A stretch of 64,000 nt of DNA, from the NCBI GenBank assembly GCA_036172665.1, contig CM069876.1, forward strand, positions 41,075,001-41,139,000. The letters run 5' to 3'. The notes beneath the pieces are model-generated. The model ran no database searches. It was not told the DNA's origin and was given only the letters and a program-made list of their open reading frames with translations. A program made the translations under genes and the position numbers. Positions 21,596 through 33,979 of this stretch are shown piece by piece. This DNA comes from Prosopocoilus inquinatus. Lineage: Eukaryota; Arthropoda; Insecta; Coleoptera; Lucanidae. The first letter of the stretch is position 1. Each line of letters starts with the position of its first letter.

Positions 21596-22609
21596 GCTCC
21601 CCCGAGAAACACCACCTTTTCTATGGTAATCTTTGATTATGATTGCTCTTTGACTGTGCGTCGATTTGCATTTGTTTGTATGTACATATACATTTGGTTT
21701 AATTTGATGGACTGTTATGGATGCTCGTTGCTGACGTGCTTATCGACGTCGATCTTGTACTGACTGAATTTGCATTAGTTAACAGCCACTTTTGACGTAG
21801 GTGTTAAAATATGGCTGTTGACTGAACGAACCATTACATTTGTAGAATGAGTTCTACAACGATGTAAATCGGTGACGACAAATCGTTGCCGATTTTGGGC
21901 TTGTAATTAATTTGCAATTCAGAAAGGTTCGACGACTTACGAGGCTGTGAGATGATTCTGACATTTATTGAACAATCTCAGAACGGAATTTATGTTTAAA
22001 TTATGCAAACATGTGTTATTAATATAAAAATTTGTCATCTGACAGGTTTAGTTTTTTTAATTATTATTATTTAAAAGCTCCTGGTTGAAAAGAAATATTT
22101 TGTTAAAGTAACTTTTCTTGTTAAAATAATTGCAGTAATTTATTAATGATGTCAAGTTTGGAAGCTCGTTGTTTAATTAATAATATACGTTGCTTTCGTT
22201 CTGAATTCTTTTAACCAGGAATGGTTATACTAATCGACTATCGAAATTAAATTTAAAATTATTTTATTCAAATTATTTTTTTCAAAACAGATTTATTTAC
22301 GTAACTGAAACCGTGACTTTGACGTCAAAACACTATTTTTAGCTGTGAAAGTCCTAAATAATCATTTACATTCATTCACTATTCAAGCAGAGTCTCTCCT
22401 TAAAGCTATCGCTCATTTCGGTTAGGTTTATGAAATGATGTAATTATAAGACACTTTAGAAACTTCCTTTATGTGGCCAACCGAAATGTAAACCCTTTAT
22501 CTCTTCTTTGCAAGAGTTGCTTAATTTTTATGAATGCCCAGCGACAAAACCTTCCCTAATCTAAAATAATTATGACCGTACACACACCAGCGATGTGATG
22601 ATGCCAATA
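21596..22609. other. Non-coding stretch, nothing recognised
   Basis: AT-rich spacer without a recognisable gene or repeat. Confidence 0.3.
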
Positions 22610-22739
22610 AGGGCTAGTTTTTCAATTAGGGTTTAACTTTAAACTCCGTTTTATTCCTATGGAAACAATTGTCCGTACAATTGTTACTATGGGAATAAAG
22701 CGAAGCTCAAAGTTAAACTGAGATGGAAGAACTGGGCCT
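22610..22739. mobile_element. Foldback MITE, ~130 bp, PIF/Harbinger-like
   Basis: The element is close to one long palindrome. GGGCTAGTTTTTCAATTAGG...TTTAACTTTAAACTCCG...ATTCCTATGGAAACAATTG mirrors CAATTGTTACTATGGGAAT...CAAAGTTAAACTGAG...GAAGAACTGGGCC. TAA stands on both sides, consistent with a 3-bp TWA target duplication typical of PIF/Harbinger. No coding capacity. Confidence 0.65.
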
Positions 22740-23440
22740 AAGAGTTATAAAATTTACCCTAATCGTCGCCATCAATTGAATTGTGCAATTGAAATTAAAA
22801 TAACGGCAATTGACGTCCACGCAACGCGCCAACGTCAACGCAGCTTAGATTGGAGGAAGACGTAGGGCAATTTTTACAACCCTTTTGGCAATGCTAACAC
22901 ATACACACTGATAAAAAGACAAACTTATCACAAAAATATTAATCCACGGTTCTCACTCATCGGGAAAACCTGAAAAACGGAAGAAGTCAGGGAATTTTGA
23001 GTAAAGGTTCGTAATGTCAGGGAAAAAATTAGAGAATTTGTCTGTGTTAATACGAATGTCGGTGAAAATAATTGAGCTAATAAGGGCTGGAAATTTGATT
23101 TATTATCTTGTTGTGTGCAATATTTATTTTTCAGTTTTTCCATTAATAATTATATTTAGTTTAATATTTATTTATTCTTTCTAATTTTGTAAGTAATTCA
23201 AAATTAGGAAAGAAAAGAAACAAAATAGAAAATTGAAAATTGCATAATCTCGGTGAATCGTGAACAGCTTATCACATTTTTTTATTAAAATAAGTGCAGG
23301 AAACCGCAGAAACGTATGTGTTCATTGGGTTGCCTATATTAAGACTTCTTGTTTTTTTCTAAAGATTCAATTTATTATTTTTAAATAAACATGATTTAAC
23401 TCGAAGGCTTCAGCCGCCGATGTTCACGGTTGAATCCGAC

Positions 23441-23507
23441 TTCCGACATTTCGGCAGGGCGGCAGCCCTGAAGAAGTTCTTCTGCAATGTGGAACGAAAC
23501 GTCGGAA
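23441..23507. other. Hairpin with CTGAAGA...CGAAACGTCGGAA motif
   Basis: TTCCGACATTTCG (23441-23453) pairs with CGAAACGTCGGAA (23495-23507) with one mismatch. In between is AGGGCGGCAGCCCTGAAGAAG, which contains its own small hairpin. The CTGAAGA...GAAACGTC order is that of a minimal hammerhead ribozyme. Here, however, stem II has an unpaired A and the GAAA is buried in the outer stem, so a working ribozyme is doubtful. It may derive from a Penelope-like or other retroelement end. Confidence 0.55.
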
Positions 23508-23624
23508 GAATCCGCGATACGGATTGTTGCGGTTCTAACCGGAAGCCAAGCATTCAACCAAACATACACGTGATTAAAATTATTTTTTTCTAATTTTTAA
23601 AGTTAATTCAATAATTTTTTTAAC

Positions 23625-23738
23625 GAACAGATAAAATAACGACATCTTACGATCGCTTTTTGACCTGACATTGCAGTAGGATAGACAAATTAAAGCGGGA
23701 TTTGCTCATAATAACGATTTGCACAAAGTTTTTCTAAA
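23625..23738 (+). mobile_element. Element B copy 3, internally deleted
   Basis: The left end (GAACAGATAAAATAACGACA, then TCTTACGATCGCTTTTTGAC, TGCAGTAGGATAGACAAATT, AAGCGGGATTTGCTC) and right end (AACGATTTGCACAAAGTTTTTC) match the ends of the copies at 51037 and 60277. The middle, including the ribozyme-like hairpin, is missing. It is flanked by a 12-bp target duplication AATTTTTTTAAC (23613-23624 and 23739-23750), so it moved or was copied as a unit. Confidence 0.8.
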
Positions 23739-25240
23739 AATTTTTTTAACATTCATAAATTTCAAAAAGAATTACTTTTATCGTCTTTGGTGTAGGCAAC
23801 CTTTAACTATATTATTTTTACTTTGAAAGTAATTTAAAGTTAGAAGGCAAAAAGACAAATATGGAAAATTGTCTTGAATATTAAAAATATTAGGAAATTC
23901 GTATAATCTCGGTGAATAGTGAACAGCTCATCGCATTTTTATTTAAAAAGGAAGTGTAGGTGACCACAGAAACAACTGTGTTCATTGGGTTGCTTATACT
24001 CTTATTTATAATTGAAAATTAGAAAAGAAAAGAAAAAAGTTGTTTTTATTATCAAAAAATTAGGAAAATTGCTTAATTTCAGTGAATCGTGAACAGCTTA
24101 TCACATTTTTCAATTAAATAAATTACAAGCAACTACAGAAACAACTGTGTTTATTGGGTAGCCTGTATTAAGACTGCTTTTTTTAAAAAAGATCCAATTT
24201 ATTATTTTTAAATGTGATTAAAATTATTTCTTTATAATTTATAAAGATAATTCAAAAATAATTTTCCTGAGTAATGCAGGTGAAAATTAAAAAAAGTTTA
24301 AATTAGTCATTTTTTGTAAGTCTGTTATCTCTTTTGTGAAATTGGGATCACCCAAACATTTCAAAACGAATTATTGCCACCGCCTTTAGTGTAGGCAATC
24401 ATAATACTTCTATTTTGAAAGTAATTTGAAATTAGAAAAAAATGTAGTAAATTGTCATGAATATTAAAAAACAATTAGAAAAGTCGCATAATCTCGATGA
24501 ATCGTGAATAGGTCTTCGTATTTTTCAATTAAAAAAAAGTATAGGCGGTCACAGAAATAACTGTGTTCATTGGGTTGCTTATACTCTTATTTACAATTTT
24601 AAATTTAAACGAGAAAAAAAAATGTTTTGAATATTGAAAAAATTAGAGAAATGCATAATTTCGGTGATCGTGAACAGCATCACTTTTTTCAATTAAGAAA
24701 GGCAGAAGCAACCACAGAAACAACTGTATTCATTGGGTTGCCTATATTAAGACTTTTAGTTTTCTTAAAAGGTCTGATTTATTATTTTTAAACAAACATG
24801 TACGTCGTTAAATTATTTTTTAATGATTTTTAAATATAATTCAATAATTTTCCTTAGTGATATTTTGTAGGCACTGCGTCTGATATTTCTTTTCTGAAAT
24901 TGGGAAGATTCGGAACATTGTCTAAACACTCAAGAATTTTTCACAAAAAATATATCTACTGCCTTTAGTATAGGCAACCATACGAACCGCGGAGTTCATT
25001 GGTTTGCCTGTACTAAGGGGTTTTCGTTGAAAATATCTTTTTTTAATAATTTGTTGTGACTACTGCGCTGTTAAAATAATAATAATAAAACTGATTTTAT
25101 ATTTTTACATAATTATTATTAAACACATAAAATTTAAGAAAGTTTTCTAATCGCAATTGTGAAAATGTTTTTTGACCGACATGCGACGCTCAGGGAAAAC
25201 CTGGAAAAATCAGGAATTCTTTTAAAGAGAATTTAATTTA

Positions 25241-28084
25241 ATTTTAAAATTGTGTAATAAACAGAATGTCGAGAGACTCTTTGAATTCATTTGGGGGGTG
25301 TGTAAAACTAATAAATAATAATAAACCATATGGTTTTCCTTTACTCAGACGTAAGAGAACGTTGCCTTGAGGCTTCCTATTTACACAGGAAAAGCGATCG
25401 AGACTTAGGTGTTACAGCACTGAAAGTATTTACAAGTTTCCGAGAGGGGGTGAAGTTTGATTAGTAAGTTTCCCAAGTCCTGTATAATACAAAAGCCCAC
25501 CCGGTCGGGATAACATAAAAGTTTAACGCAGGGAATTTAATTTAATCGAGGTATTAAGGTCTTTAAAAAAACACCACTTGGAAAAGGTATCTTGTATCAG
25601 ATAAATAATAAAATTCATAAAGCTAGTTTTTTTCTTTTTTTTTACTTGTGAAGGTATGAGTTTGAGATAAAACCGTAAGTTATTACATCATTATTTACTT
25701 TCTTGGTTACGCAGAAAAGCTTTCATACATTCCATAAAAAAAAAAAAATATGCCGCCTTCATGTATTATTTAAAACAAGGCAAACAGTGAGCTTTACGTT
25801 CGCGTTTATCGTCTGGCTTCATCATCTTCAGGTTTATGCAGCGAAACGCGCTTTCAAAATTAAACAATACACAGAAGCGTAGTGCTCGTTCTGTGTTTCC
25901 CCCCCAAATCAGAGCGGCAAATCTCTTCGTGCAATTAATAGACTCTTTTCACATTGTTGGGCACGGAATTTATTTAGAGCGGGAGGGTGGGGGTCTTTCC
26001 CGATGAATATTTTTTAAGGCCCGCAGCTTTGCACGAGATTGCCAAGCTGCGAGCTTAATTGGATATTAAGGGACATTAATCATTTGCGATTCGCCTGAAA
26101 TTTACCTGCCCGGACGAAGCCAACCGGAGCGTGTTAAAACGAAAACGAATTACGTCAGCAAGTTTAAATCAGTCCTCAAGTCTGTAAATTGCCCTTGTTT
26201 TTGGATGCGAAGTCGGGGACTAAAAATTTAATGGTTCTGAGGAAGGGTTAGTTTCAGAAATTTTTCAAATTCAAGTACGCGGGGAAGCAGGAACATAAAT
26301 AGTCACTTGTTGAATTTTATTTCAGAATAATATATTACTCTGTCTGCCTACTCATACACTAGAGACCGTAAAGGATTAGAACGTGATTTAGCATTGGGGA
26401 GACTTTTCTTTTGTACTTCACTGTACATATAACATTTTTTTATTTAGATGGTATTTTTCAACTATTAGATAATATTGTCTCATCTGTCCTGTTATAGAGA
26501 AAATGACATTTTTTATTTTGATGTTTTCCAGTAGTACTTATTCGCTGCCTATCTATTCTAAGGAATGGCCTAATATCACCCTGTCGCCTTCGAGGGTGAT
26601 GAATCGCACATCTGGGCGTAATCTCGCGTTTCTCACGTCCGAAAGAATTTGCAAGGTAACACGAATATCTCGACGCTTTCTCGTCTCGTGAAAACCCATT
26701 CAGCATTTCTTCCATATGAAATACAACAAAGCCATCGGCTTTCCCAATCCGGGGAAAAACTGCCCGATAAATTCTGTTTTTCTTTTTCTCCTTTTATAAA
26801 ACACGAAATTCCTCCAGGATCTATTTTATTCCGCCCCAATAAATTACAGCCGGCAGGCATAATCGAAAATAAACGGAGAAAAAATGAGGGCGAAACTCTT
26901 CCTAATAAATTATTTTCATCCACCGATCTCTAAACCCTGGAAACTAAAACAACGAGGGCAAACAAACGGGATTCAATCCCGCATCGGTTCGTAATTGTAC
27001 TTGTGCTGCAATTTTCTTGAATGGCCCCGCCACGTACATCCGGAAACTCCGGGATGCAAAATCCCTGCTTCTTTCCTTTTGTTTTTCTTCGGCGCAGGGC
27101 TCGAAGTTAACATCGTTCGAAATTAACCTTGAACTTTGCGGAAAGGGAGGAAGGAAATAATTAACGGTCTGCTGGATATTTTTATTAAAACGTTAAATTT
27201 TTTCGTGGGGGGGGGGTGTAATTTAATTCGCCTTAATAAAGAGAGGACTCCGGCTTTCAGCGAGGATTGTTCGGATTGATCAAATTATTTTTTTCTTCCC
27301 TCCTCTTCATCGTCAAAGAGAAGATAATTATTTTTACTGTTTGTTCGTTCTTTTTTTCACAAGTTATGAAATGTTCTAATGAAAAAAATATATAAATTTT
27401 ATAGTCAATTGGTTGCATATTCTTTCTTCTTTTCATACTAAAATATTAAAAAGCATTGACTTAAAAAGAGATCGTTGAAAGTTATTCATTTTTTTTATTG
27501 TTACTGTTTTGATTTTCATACGATTTTTGTAATTTATGTCAATTTGTTGCAGTTTTTGAAAATTTTGAAATACAAGGAAATTCTGAAGATTTTTAAGAAT
27601 TTTAAGCGTTGACTTCTGTTTCTTTAAAAAATTCAAATTTTGAAAATTGAATTTTTTGAAAATCAAGTAATCTTGGTTACTTGTAGGTTGTGCATAAACT
27701 TCGATTGTGTCTATTTTGTCAAAAACTTAGAAGAGAAGAAATGCAGACAAATGAGAGATCGCCTGATCTTTAATAATTTTCACTTGTTTTTACATAACTT
27801 AATTTAATTTAATTTTTTTTTTTAATTTAAAAAATTTGAAGGCCATGATTCCCCTGTCATATGATAAATATCCAGTATTGTGGGGTTCAATATTTTTAAA
27901 CGAGCTTCTTAAAAATTGCTAATCGATGACTGAAATTGCTGACATAATCTGAATAGTATTCCACATTATAAAGTGTAATGTTTCCTTTAAATAATTTTCT
28001 GGTTCATCATCATTATCATCATCCTGTTCCTCTGATACCCAACAGAATCTTCAATTTCTTCTGCTGTTTTGATTCTCTTTATTT
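25241..28084. other. Non-coding stretch
   Basis: No gene recognised. At 25801-25850 CGCGTTTATCG and CGAAACGCG face each other around CATCTTCAG, a weak relative of the CTGAAGA/GAAACG hairpins. At 26450-26930 open frames occur on both strands (up to 96 codons) in less AT-rich DNA, but no product is recognised. Two poly-T/G-rich tracts lie near 27210 and 27820. Confidence 0.3.
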
Positions 28085-28469
28085 TTCCGTATTTATTCAC
28101 CAATTTTCTTTACCAGTTATAACCTTGGTTTTCTTCTTATTTACCAGTAAATTATATTTAGCATATTTAAACTCATTTTGATATTTCTTCTATTTTGATT
28201 TTCCGATTCTTGTAACAAGTTCTACTTTTACAGAGTATAAATTCGTGTATGTATTTAGTTGTTCGAGTCCGACGTTCTATTATAACTTCGTTGAGAATGC
28301 GGAAAAACAATAATGGACTCAACGCTCCTCCTTGTCGCACTCCACAGTTAATGACAAAATTTTTGGATGTCTTGACATTATCCCTGTTTTTTGTTCTGTG
28401 TAGTCCTTTAAGTTTTGCATTATCGATTAGTTTAATCTCCATACTTTCTCTTTTTTGCCGTTCAACCAA
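28085..28469 (-). pseudogene. Non-LTR retrotransposon reverse transcriptase fragment
   Basis: On the minus strand the frame starting at 28469 contains INCGVRQGGALSPLLFF followed by ILNEVI, the palm motif of LINE-type reverse transcriptases. After a frameshift near 28173, KYNLLVNKKKTKVI is read, matching the segment that follows the catalytic YADD box in this family. The YADD box itself is missing, apparently deleted together with nearby residues, and stops surround the fragment. It is a dead piece of a LINE ORF; the clade cannot be assigned safely. Confidence 0.8.
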
Positions 28470-30148
28470 TTCTGAAAAAGGTCTGAAATATGATTATTTA
28501 TTTATTCACTGCTTTCTTGAGCTAAGGAACCATCAAACTGGTTTAGAGAGGATTGAAGTAAAGTAAACAATTATAATTGAACCTGTTTTGGAAAAGAGAA
28601 TCAACATTATACAGTATGAGCGAGGAAACTAGATTTGGTGATGTGGTAGAGAGCTTCGAGCGTATAGTATCTCCAGCTGAATGAAATTGATAATGTACAA
28701 TTCAGAATCCTCTCTTCTCTCATAATCAGTCAAATACTATCTCGGCATATCCACCTAGTTGCAAAATTCTGTATTTTCTGTACCTCAGACAAGAAAAAGA
28801 AGGAGTGTTGAAGGACAAGTGTATCATCAAGTGATTTATGTAAGACTTTAATACACCCATTAATGCCATGAAACCTTTCGAGTTTACACAAACGCCCCCG
28901 TTCGCAGCCCGCCATCCATCGCATGTGCCTGTTATGACAAGTTGAATCTAATTAAGCGCCTTCCATTATTCAAGAGGTCTTAGCATTGTTTTCTGCTCGA
29001 AGATAATGCCAGCTGAATACGGAACAGTTCGAAATTCACTTCCCCTCCGTATTTGCGTACCTGACCTGCAGACATATGTTATTTTGAATTGCTATTTGGA
29101 TTCGCACCCTGGGACCTTAGATTAGGTTTGCATGGGGCGAATGATAAATCGACAATGCTCTTAGGAAGATTACTAAAGGTTGTGGTTCTAGAGGAAATTA
29201 TTATTGTACATCTTACATTATAAGAGTATCAGTGTGTTTGTTATAGTGTGCAAAAAGGATGGTCAATTACTAACCGGAATGTTTAGAAGAATTTAGGTAA
29301 ATTTTAATTGATGGAAAATAACAAAGTTTGTTTGTACATCATACCTTAGAAATCACGTCAGTTGTTTAGTAAGTTCTGTTGCGTAAGGAGTTTTTTGATT
29401 AAGGAAGTTGTAAAGTGATTCTATTGATTCCATTGTCATTGAATACGTGTTACGGTTCAAAAATCCATTCATTATGTGTGTCACTATACAACTCGAACGT
29501 TTAATCAATTCTCACGCCCGTCACGGCTGAGCTTTGTGCTGAAGGTGATTTCCTCAGCATAACACCTTGCAGATACTCATATAGGAGGCACATATTGAAT
29601 CCATAAAACCGTGAAGAAAAGCAAGACAATTTTGAACTGATTCGCAATAAGAGCAAAATAAATTCAATCTAAAAAGCTGGCGTATTGAACAAATTGATGA
29701 AATTAGATTTTTTACGTTTGTTGTCCTAAATCCAAATCAATGGCTGTGTAAACAATAAACATTCGTTGGGGCCGTAAAAGCTCCGTCTCTTTTGATTCGA
29801 CAACGGTGCCTCTGAAATCGCCGCCAAAATCGAACGCTTTTATTAAACCTTCTCGACTTTATTTACTAAATAACCAGCTCCCTACTGTTACCGCCGCGTC
29901 GAACGCATAAAATCAGACTAAACAGAAAAAAGCATAAAACTTTACGCCCCAAAATAAATAGCAGCCTGCCCGGTTCGGCAGCAGTAAAACCTTTTCGCTT
30001 TTACTAAATCATTCAACTCGGTGGTGCAATAAAGCTTTTCCAGAGGCCGCTGGAGCATTCGCATTAATTGGTTTTTAATTAGGAATTTAATTTTGGAACC
30101 TTCCTTTTTATTATCGCAGCATGCCTTATACAGAGTGCAGCAAAATAT
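28470..30148. other. Non-coding stretch, nothing recognised
   Basis: No reading frame, RNA gene or repeat could be supported. Confidence 0.3.
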
Positions 30149-32086
30149 GTACACCGGTGCTTAAAAGTTTCGAAACGAAAAGCAATAAAACTGTTCGAAT
30201 ATGACCCTTATTGAAACAGGTCTAATTTATTTTGAACCTTAAGAAAGGAGGGTACTTTCTCTGCACCCCGATAAGAAGGTCGTTAATCCTCTTAAACTGC
30301 GGCGGCCGGTGGATGTTCATGATGCGTTGAATTTTGTTGGAACGCAAGTATTTAGTTTCATTTATCATTTACCAAAAATGTAACCACAATTTTACTTTAC
30401 CTAAATTAGAATATTTTATTTTCTTACATAACAGATCTTTATATATCTAAAGAAATACATGAATTTTAAATTAGTTTAAAGGATCGATGATGTAAATTAA
30501 TTGTAAAAATTATAATTATACGCTATGTCTGATTTGTTCTTTAATTTTTTATTTCACAAATGTTTTATTACTTTATAGAAATTTTTATTCTAAAATTTTA
30601 ATTACGAGAAAGGAGTAAAGAGATTTTTGGTAAATATGAAATATACAAAAATGAGCTGAGCGAGATGTATAGGGTTATTTTTATATGTTACAATGTTTTA
30701 TTTTAGGAGCTGAGAAAAAGCTTATATACAAAAATTCTAGGTTTTTTTACATATTATCTTCTAGAGTTACCACAAAAAACCGCACTGCAAAATATATAAA
30801 AAAAGCCTATACAATTTTATATAAAAAGTATGCGTAATACCAAAATTACTATGACAAGAAATAAATTAATGTTGATCATTGGAAACAATTAAAATAACTG
30901 GATCGAGAATCATTATTGAGGATGAGGATATCAGAGAAACTATTATTATTTACCTAAAGCATGCGATTATGATTAGGGCATTCGAAGTAATAGATTTAAA
31001 TTTACGAATTCTGAAAATTCATAACATGCTTGCTCTTTATTATTTTAGCCTTCTTGGAATTGAAATAAAAAACATTTGTGATTACAAGCTGGACATTCAA
31101 GAAACGTATTAAATTTAAAAATTCTGAAAATACGTGAACTAAAACCTCTATATACATTAGCTTCCTAGAAGCAAGCTTAATAGTAAACTCCTAGAGTATA
31201 GTTTTCTTAGAATATAAAAATTGTAATACATAGTTAAAACATAGTGTACTTATGTTAAAAATACATTCAAATTTTATCTAAGCTAGAAATGAAAAAATAA
31301 TATTACTTTTTTATGTTTTAATAAAAAAAAGCCTTTTCAAATAATCTGGTATGAGTAGAATTAGTTGAAAAGTTAATCGAAAGTTTTCGCAAGTTTGCAT
31401 TAATTCAGAAGTTAAAAGTAAATTATTCAAACTTATAAACTTTAATTTGTCAAAATATGCGAATGATGGGACATTTATTCTTGATCATTTAATTTAATTC
31501 AGAAAAAATATTATACAAAATCAATTAATACTATTTAATTTTTTTTTTCGTATTCTAAGAACATAAAATGCGCTTTCCGTATAATGAAGTTCTGGTCAAC
31601 AAAGCTATTAATTAGTAAGGAAATAATATGTATATCGCATTAAACTAGAAAATCTATTTATTTACGAAACTAATAGATTCTATTTCATTTACTTATTTAA
31701 TAATAATAACAATAAAAAGGTGATTGATAACAATGATATGCACGCATAGTTACATTTCATTTCACTATATTTATCAAAGATTCAGAAATTTTAATTTCAC
31801 ATTGTTTTCCTTATTTATTTTACCTACACGTTATAATATTTAGGAAACAAATTTTGTTAAATTTACTAGCTAAATAATGAATGCGTTTCTACCACTATAA
31901 GTAATTAATCAAGTTGGTTGAATACGTTCGTGTCTATTTTAAATCCCTGTGTTTGCGATGGCCGGTTTTATTATTCGGACAGCAGGTACGCTTGTAAAAA
32001 CTGTAAGGTTCATAATTGAAAACCACAAAATTTACTACTGCCAGTGATCTGGCTAGTACTCCGAAAACTTTTAAGCACCGGTGTAC
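30149..32086. mobile_element. Putative element with ~24-bp inverted ends
   Basis: GTACACCGGTGCTTAAAAGT (30149-30172 with its extension) is mirrored at 32062-32086 by CGAAAACTTTTAAGCACCGG and GTGTAC. The 1.9-kb interior is extremely AT-rich (notably 30370-31910) and has no long frame. A TACAGAGTGCAGCAAAATAT lead at about 30129 recalls ends of insect DNA transposons, but it is not mirrored on the right. The boundaries and nature of the element are therefore uncertain. Confidence 0.45.
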
Positions 32087-33979
32087 TACATAATGTCTTT
32101 CAGGAAGTACTTTGTCGGGATTATAAACGTCAACCTCTGAAGTAAATATAAATTTGAAAGTTACAGCGATAAAATAGCTGCAGTATATTATGCTTTTTAT
32201 ATGTAGCTTTTTTACTATTATGTGAAGTAGACGCGGATATAAATAAAGCGTAAATTGCTTACTTTTTTTTCCTATAAAACCTAGGGCTTTCATGCGACGA
32301 CGTATTGCAGTATATGACTTACATTTAACGTTATGTAATCATAGCTGATTACATCAAGTCGATGTACAATCATACTTTTTAGTAACTTTTCCCTTACGTA
32401 TTTTAAATCGTGGCCTGATGCCTTCTAACGATTATAATAAATGGACAGACTGGCAAACCAGCAACTAGACAATCAATTTCAATCGAAAGTAACTAAAGGA
32501 CTTTATTTAATTATTCATGATTAGAATGCAAGTTGAAACAAAAATTTATAAATCGCCCCATTTCATTGCCAGATGTTTTCCTTGCGCTCCTTCTATTTCT
32601 CGAAAATGTTTGAGATGAGGCTGAAGAGCTCTTCTGCCACTCAGGACTCGAGTGTCCGCAAAAAGTCTCTTATTGAGGGTTAGCCAGTTTATTTGCAGAG
32701 AGGAAAAAAAAATGACCACTTTCCGAAGAATCTCATTTTTTTTTACAAATTCCCGCCGCCCGCATGATTTATAATTTTTTTCTTCTTTTACTTATCGAAA
32801 AACATCTTTAGTCCATAACATAAAAATAAAGTGGTCCTTATCCTTTCTATCGAAGGAAGAAGCGTTTTCGAACGCCAGGCAAACGACGAATTAGTTATTC
32901 CTGTGGCGCATTGCGATCTTATCGTTCCGTGTCTTTACGATTATTATTGTTATTATTAATAATAAAACGTCGAAATAAATTTGTGTCGTCGTCATTGGCA
33001 TTAGTTATTCTCATGAAGGGTTTATTCAACCTGTACATGACGAGACAAAAAGTCGCGTATGCAAATTCTCCACCGCACTTGGAAATAATAAATCGCCGTA
33101 CTTTTATGTGGTTTTATGGCACCCTTCCTATTAAGATGATAAGAATCGCCTTCACGTGCAGAGCCTAATTTACCTTCGTTATAAATTACATCTCAATTCT
33201 AAAGTTATTCAAAAATAAAACCTGGATGGCCAGTTTATTTATTTTATAAGGACAATGCTTGCCTTCGAGGCAGCTATTAAAATATCCCTTGGAAACAAGT
33301 TCTTCTTGATGCGGAATTCATCGAGACAACGCCCACTTCATACAGGCCTGATTCATTAGGCGGGAGAATACCTGAGAGTACACTCGCTCGACATAAAATA
33401 GTCAAACCGAACATAAATATAATCAATCAAAGTATACTTTACCGTAACTGTTCTTTGGCTCTTCCTCCGAGGCCAACAATCACCGATTTATTAACTCATT
33501 CCTACTGATCACTGGCTAACTCCTTGAATTATTAATGAATAATCACTCTCTAATAACGACTTAATAATGCATGAATCCTTTTTAAACTATCCGTACAGGA
33601 TATGTCAAAGTGCATTTTCTAAAAGTTTGGATTCCGGGTTCTAAAGTATCAGTATCACCTCAGCATCTCGTTGAAATAACTTAATTAATGAGCGAGCACG
33701 TTAATGGTTTTGAATCCAATAAGATTTTCTGATGCAGAACTTGAACTTGAATTTCAATTATCAGCATGGAATCCCCTCGTTTAAAACGTTAATTTTGGTT
33801 CTGTTCCAAATGCCGACAAGGACTTTGGTATGTTTAGAAAGTTTCTTTCAGCAAACCATCCAAACTAATTTGATCTTTCATTTGAACAGACGTTATTTAC
33901 ATAAATCGTCCGGATATAGGTTCAATTGTTTGCACAATTGCTTGCGATTTTGCTGGTGGACTGTTAGATAATAGAATAA
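32087..33979. other. Non-coding stretch, nothing recognised
   Basis: No gene recognised. A short ATTATT/AATAAT-rich tract lies near 32940-32965. Confidence 0.3.

Larger units (their letters stand above)
22930..25240. repeat. Degenerate tandem array, ~585-bp unit
   Basis: GTGAACAGCTTATCACATTTTT followed by a variable spacer and AGAAACAACTGTGTTCATTG with GGTTGCCTATATTAAGAC recurs at about 23262, 23922, 24091, 24507 and 24670. These occur as paired sub-repeats about 165 bp apart, with about 585 bp between pairs. TTTAGTGTAGGCAACC marks recur at about 23790, 24391 and 24966. The array is flanked by related CGGGAAAACCTG / CAGGGAAAACCTGG patches at about 22959 and 25192. It is interrupted by an element B copy at 23625-23738. 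Confidence 0.65.

Noticed and set aside
20733..25240. CRISPR-like array
   Set aside because: The repeats are contiguous or degenerate without unique spacers of constant length, and the window is clearly eukaryotic.
26458..26933. Overlapping open frames on both strands as exons
   Set aside because: No similarity to known families, no convincing splice pair, and openness on both strands points to composition.
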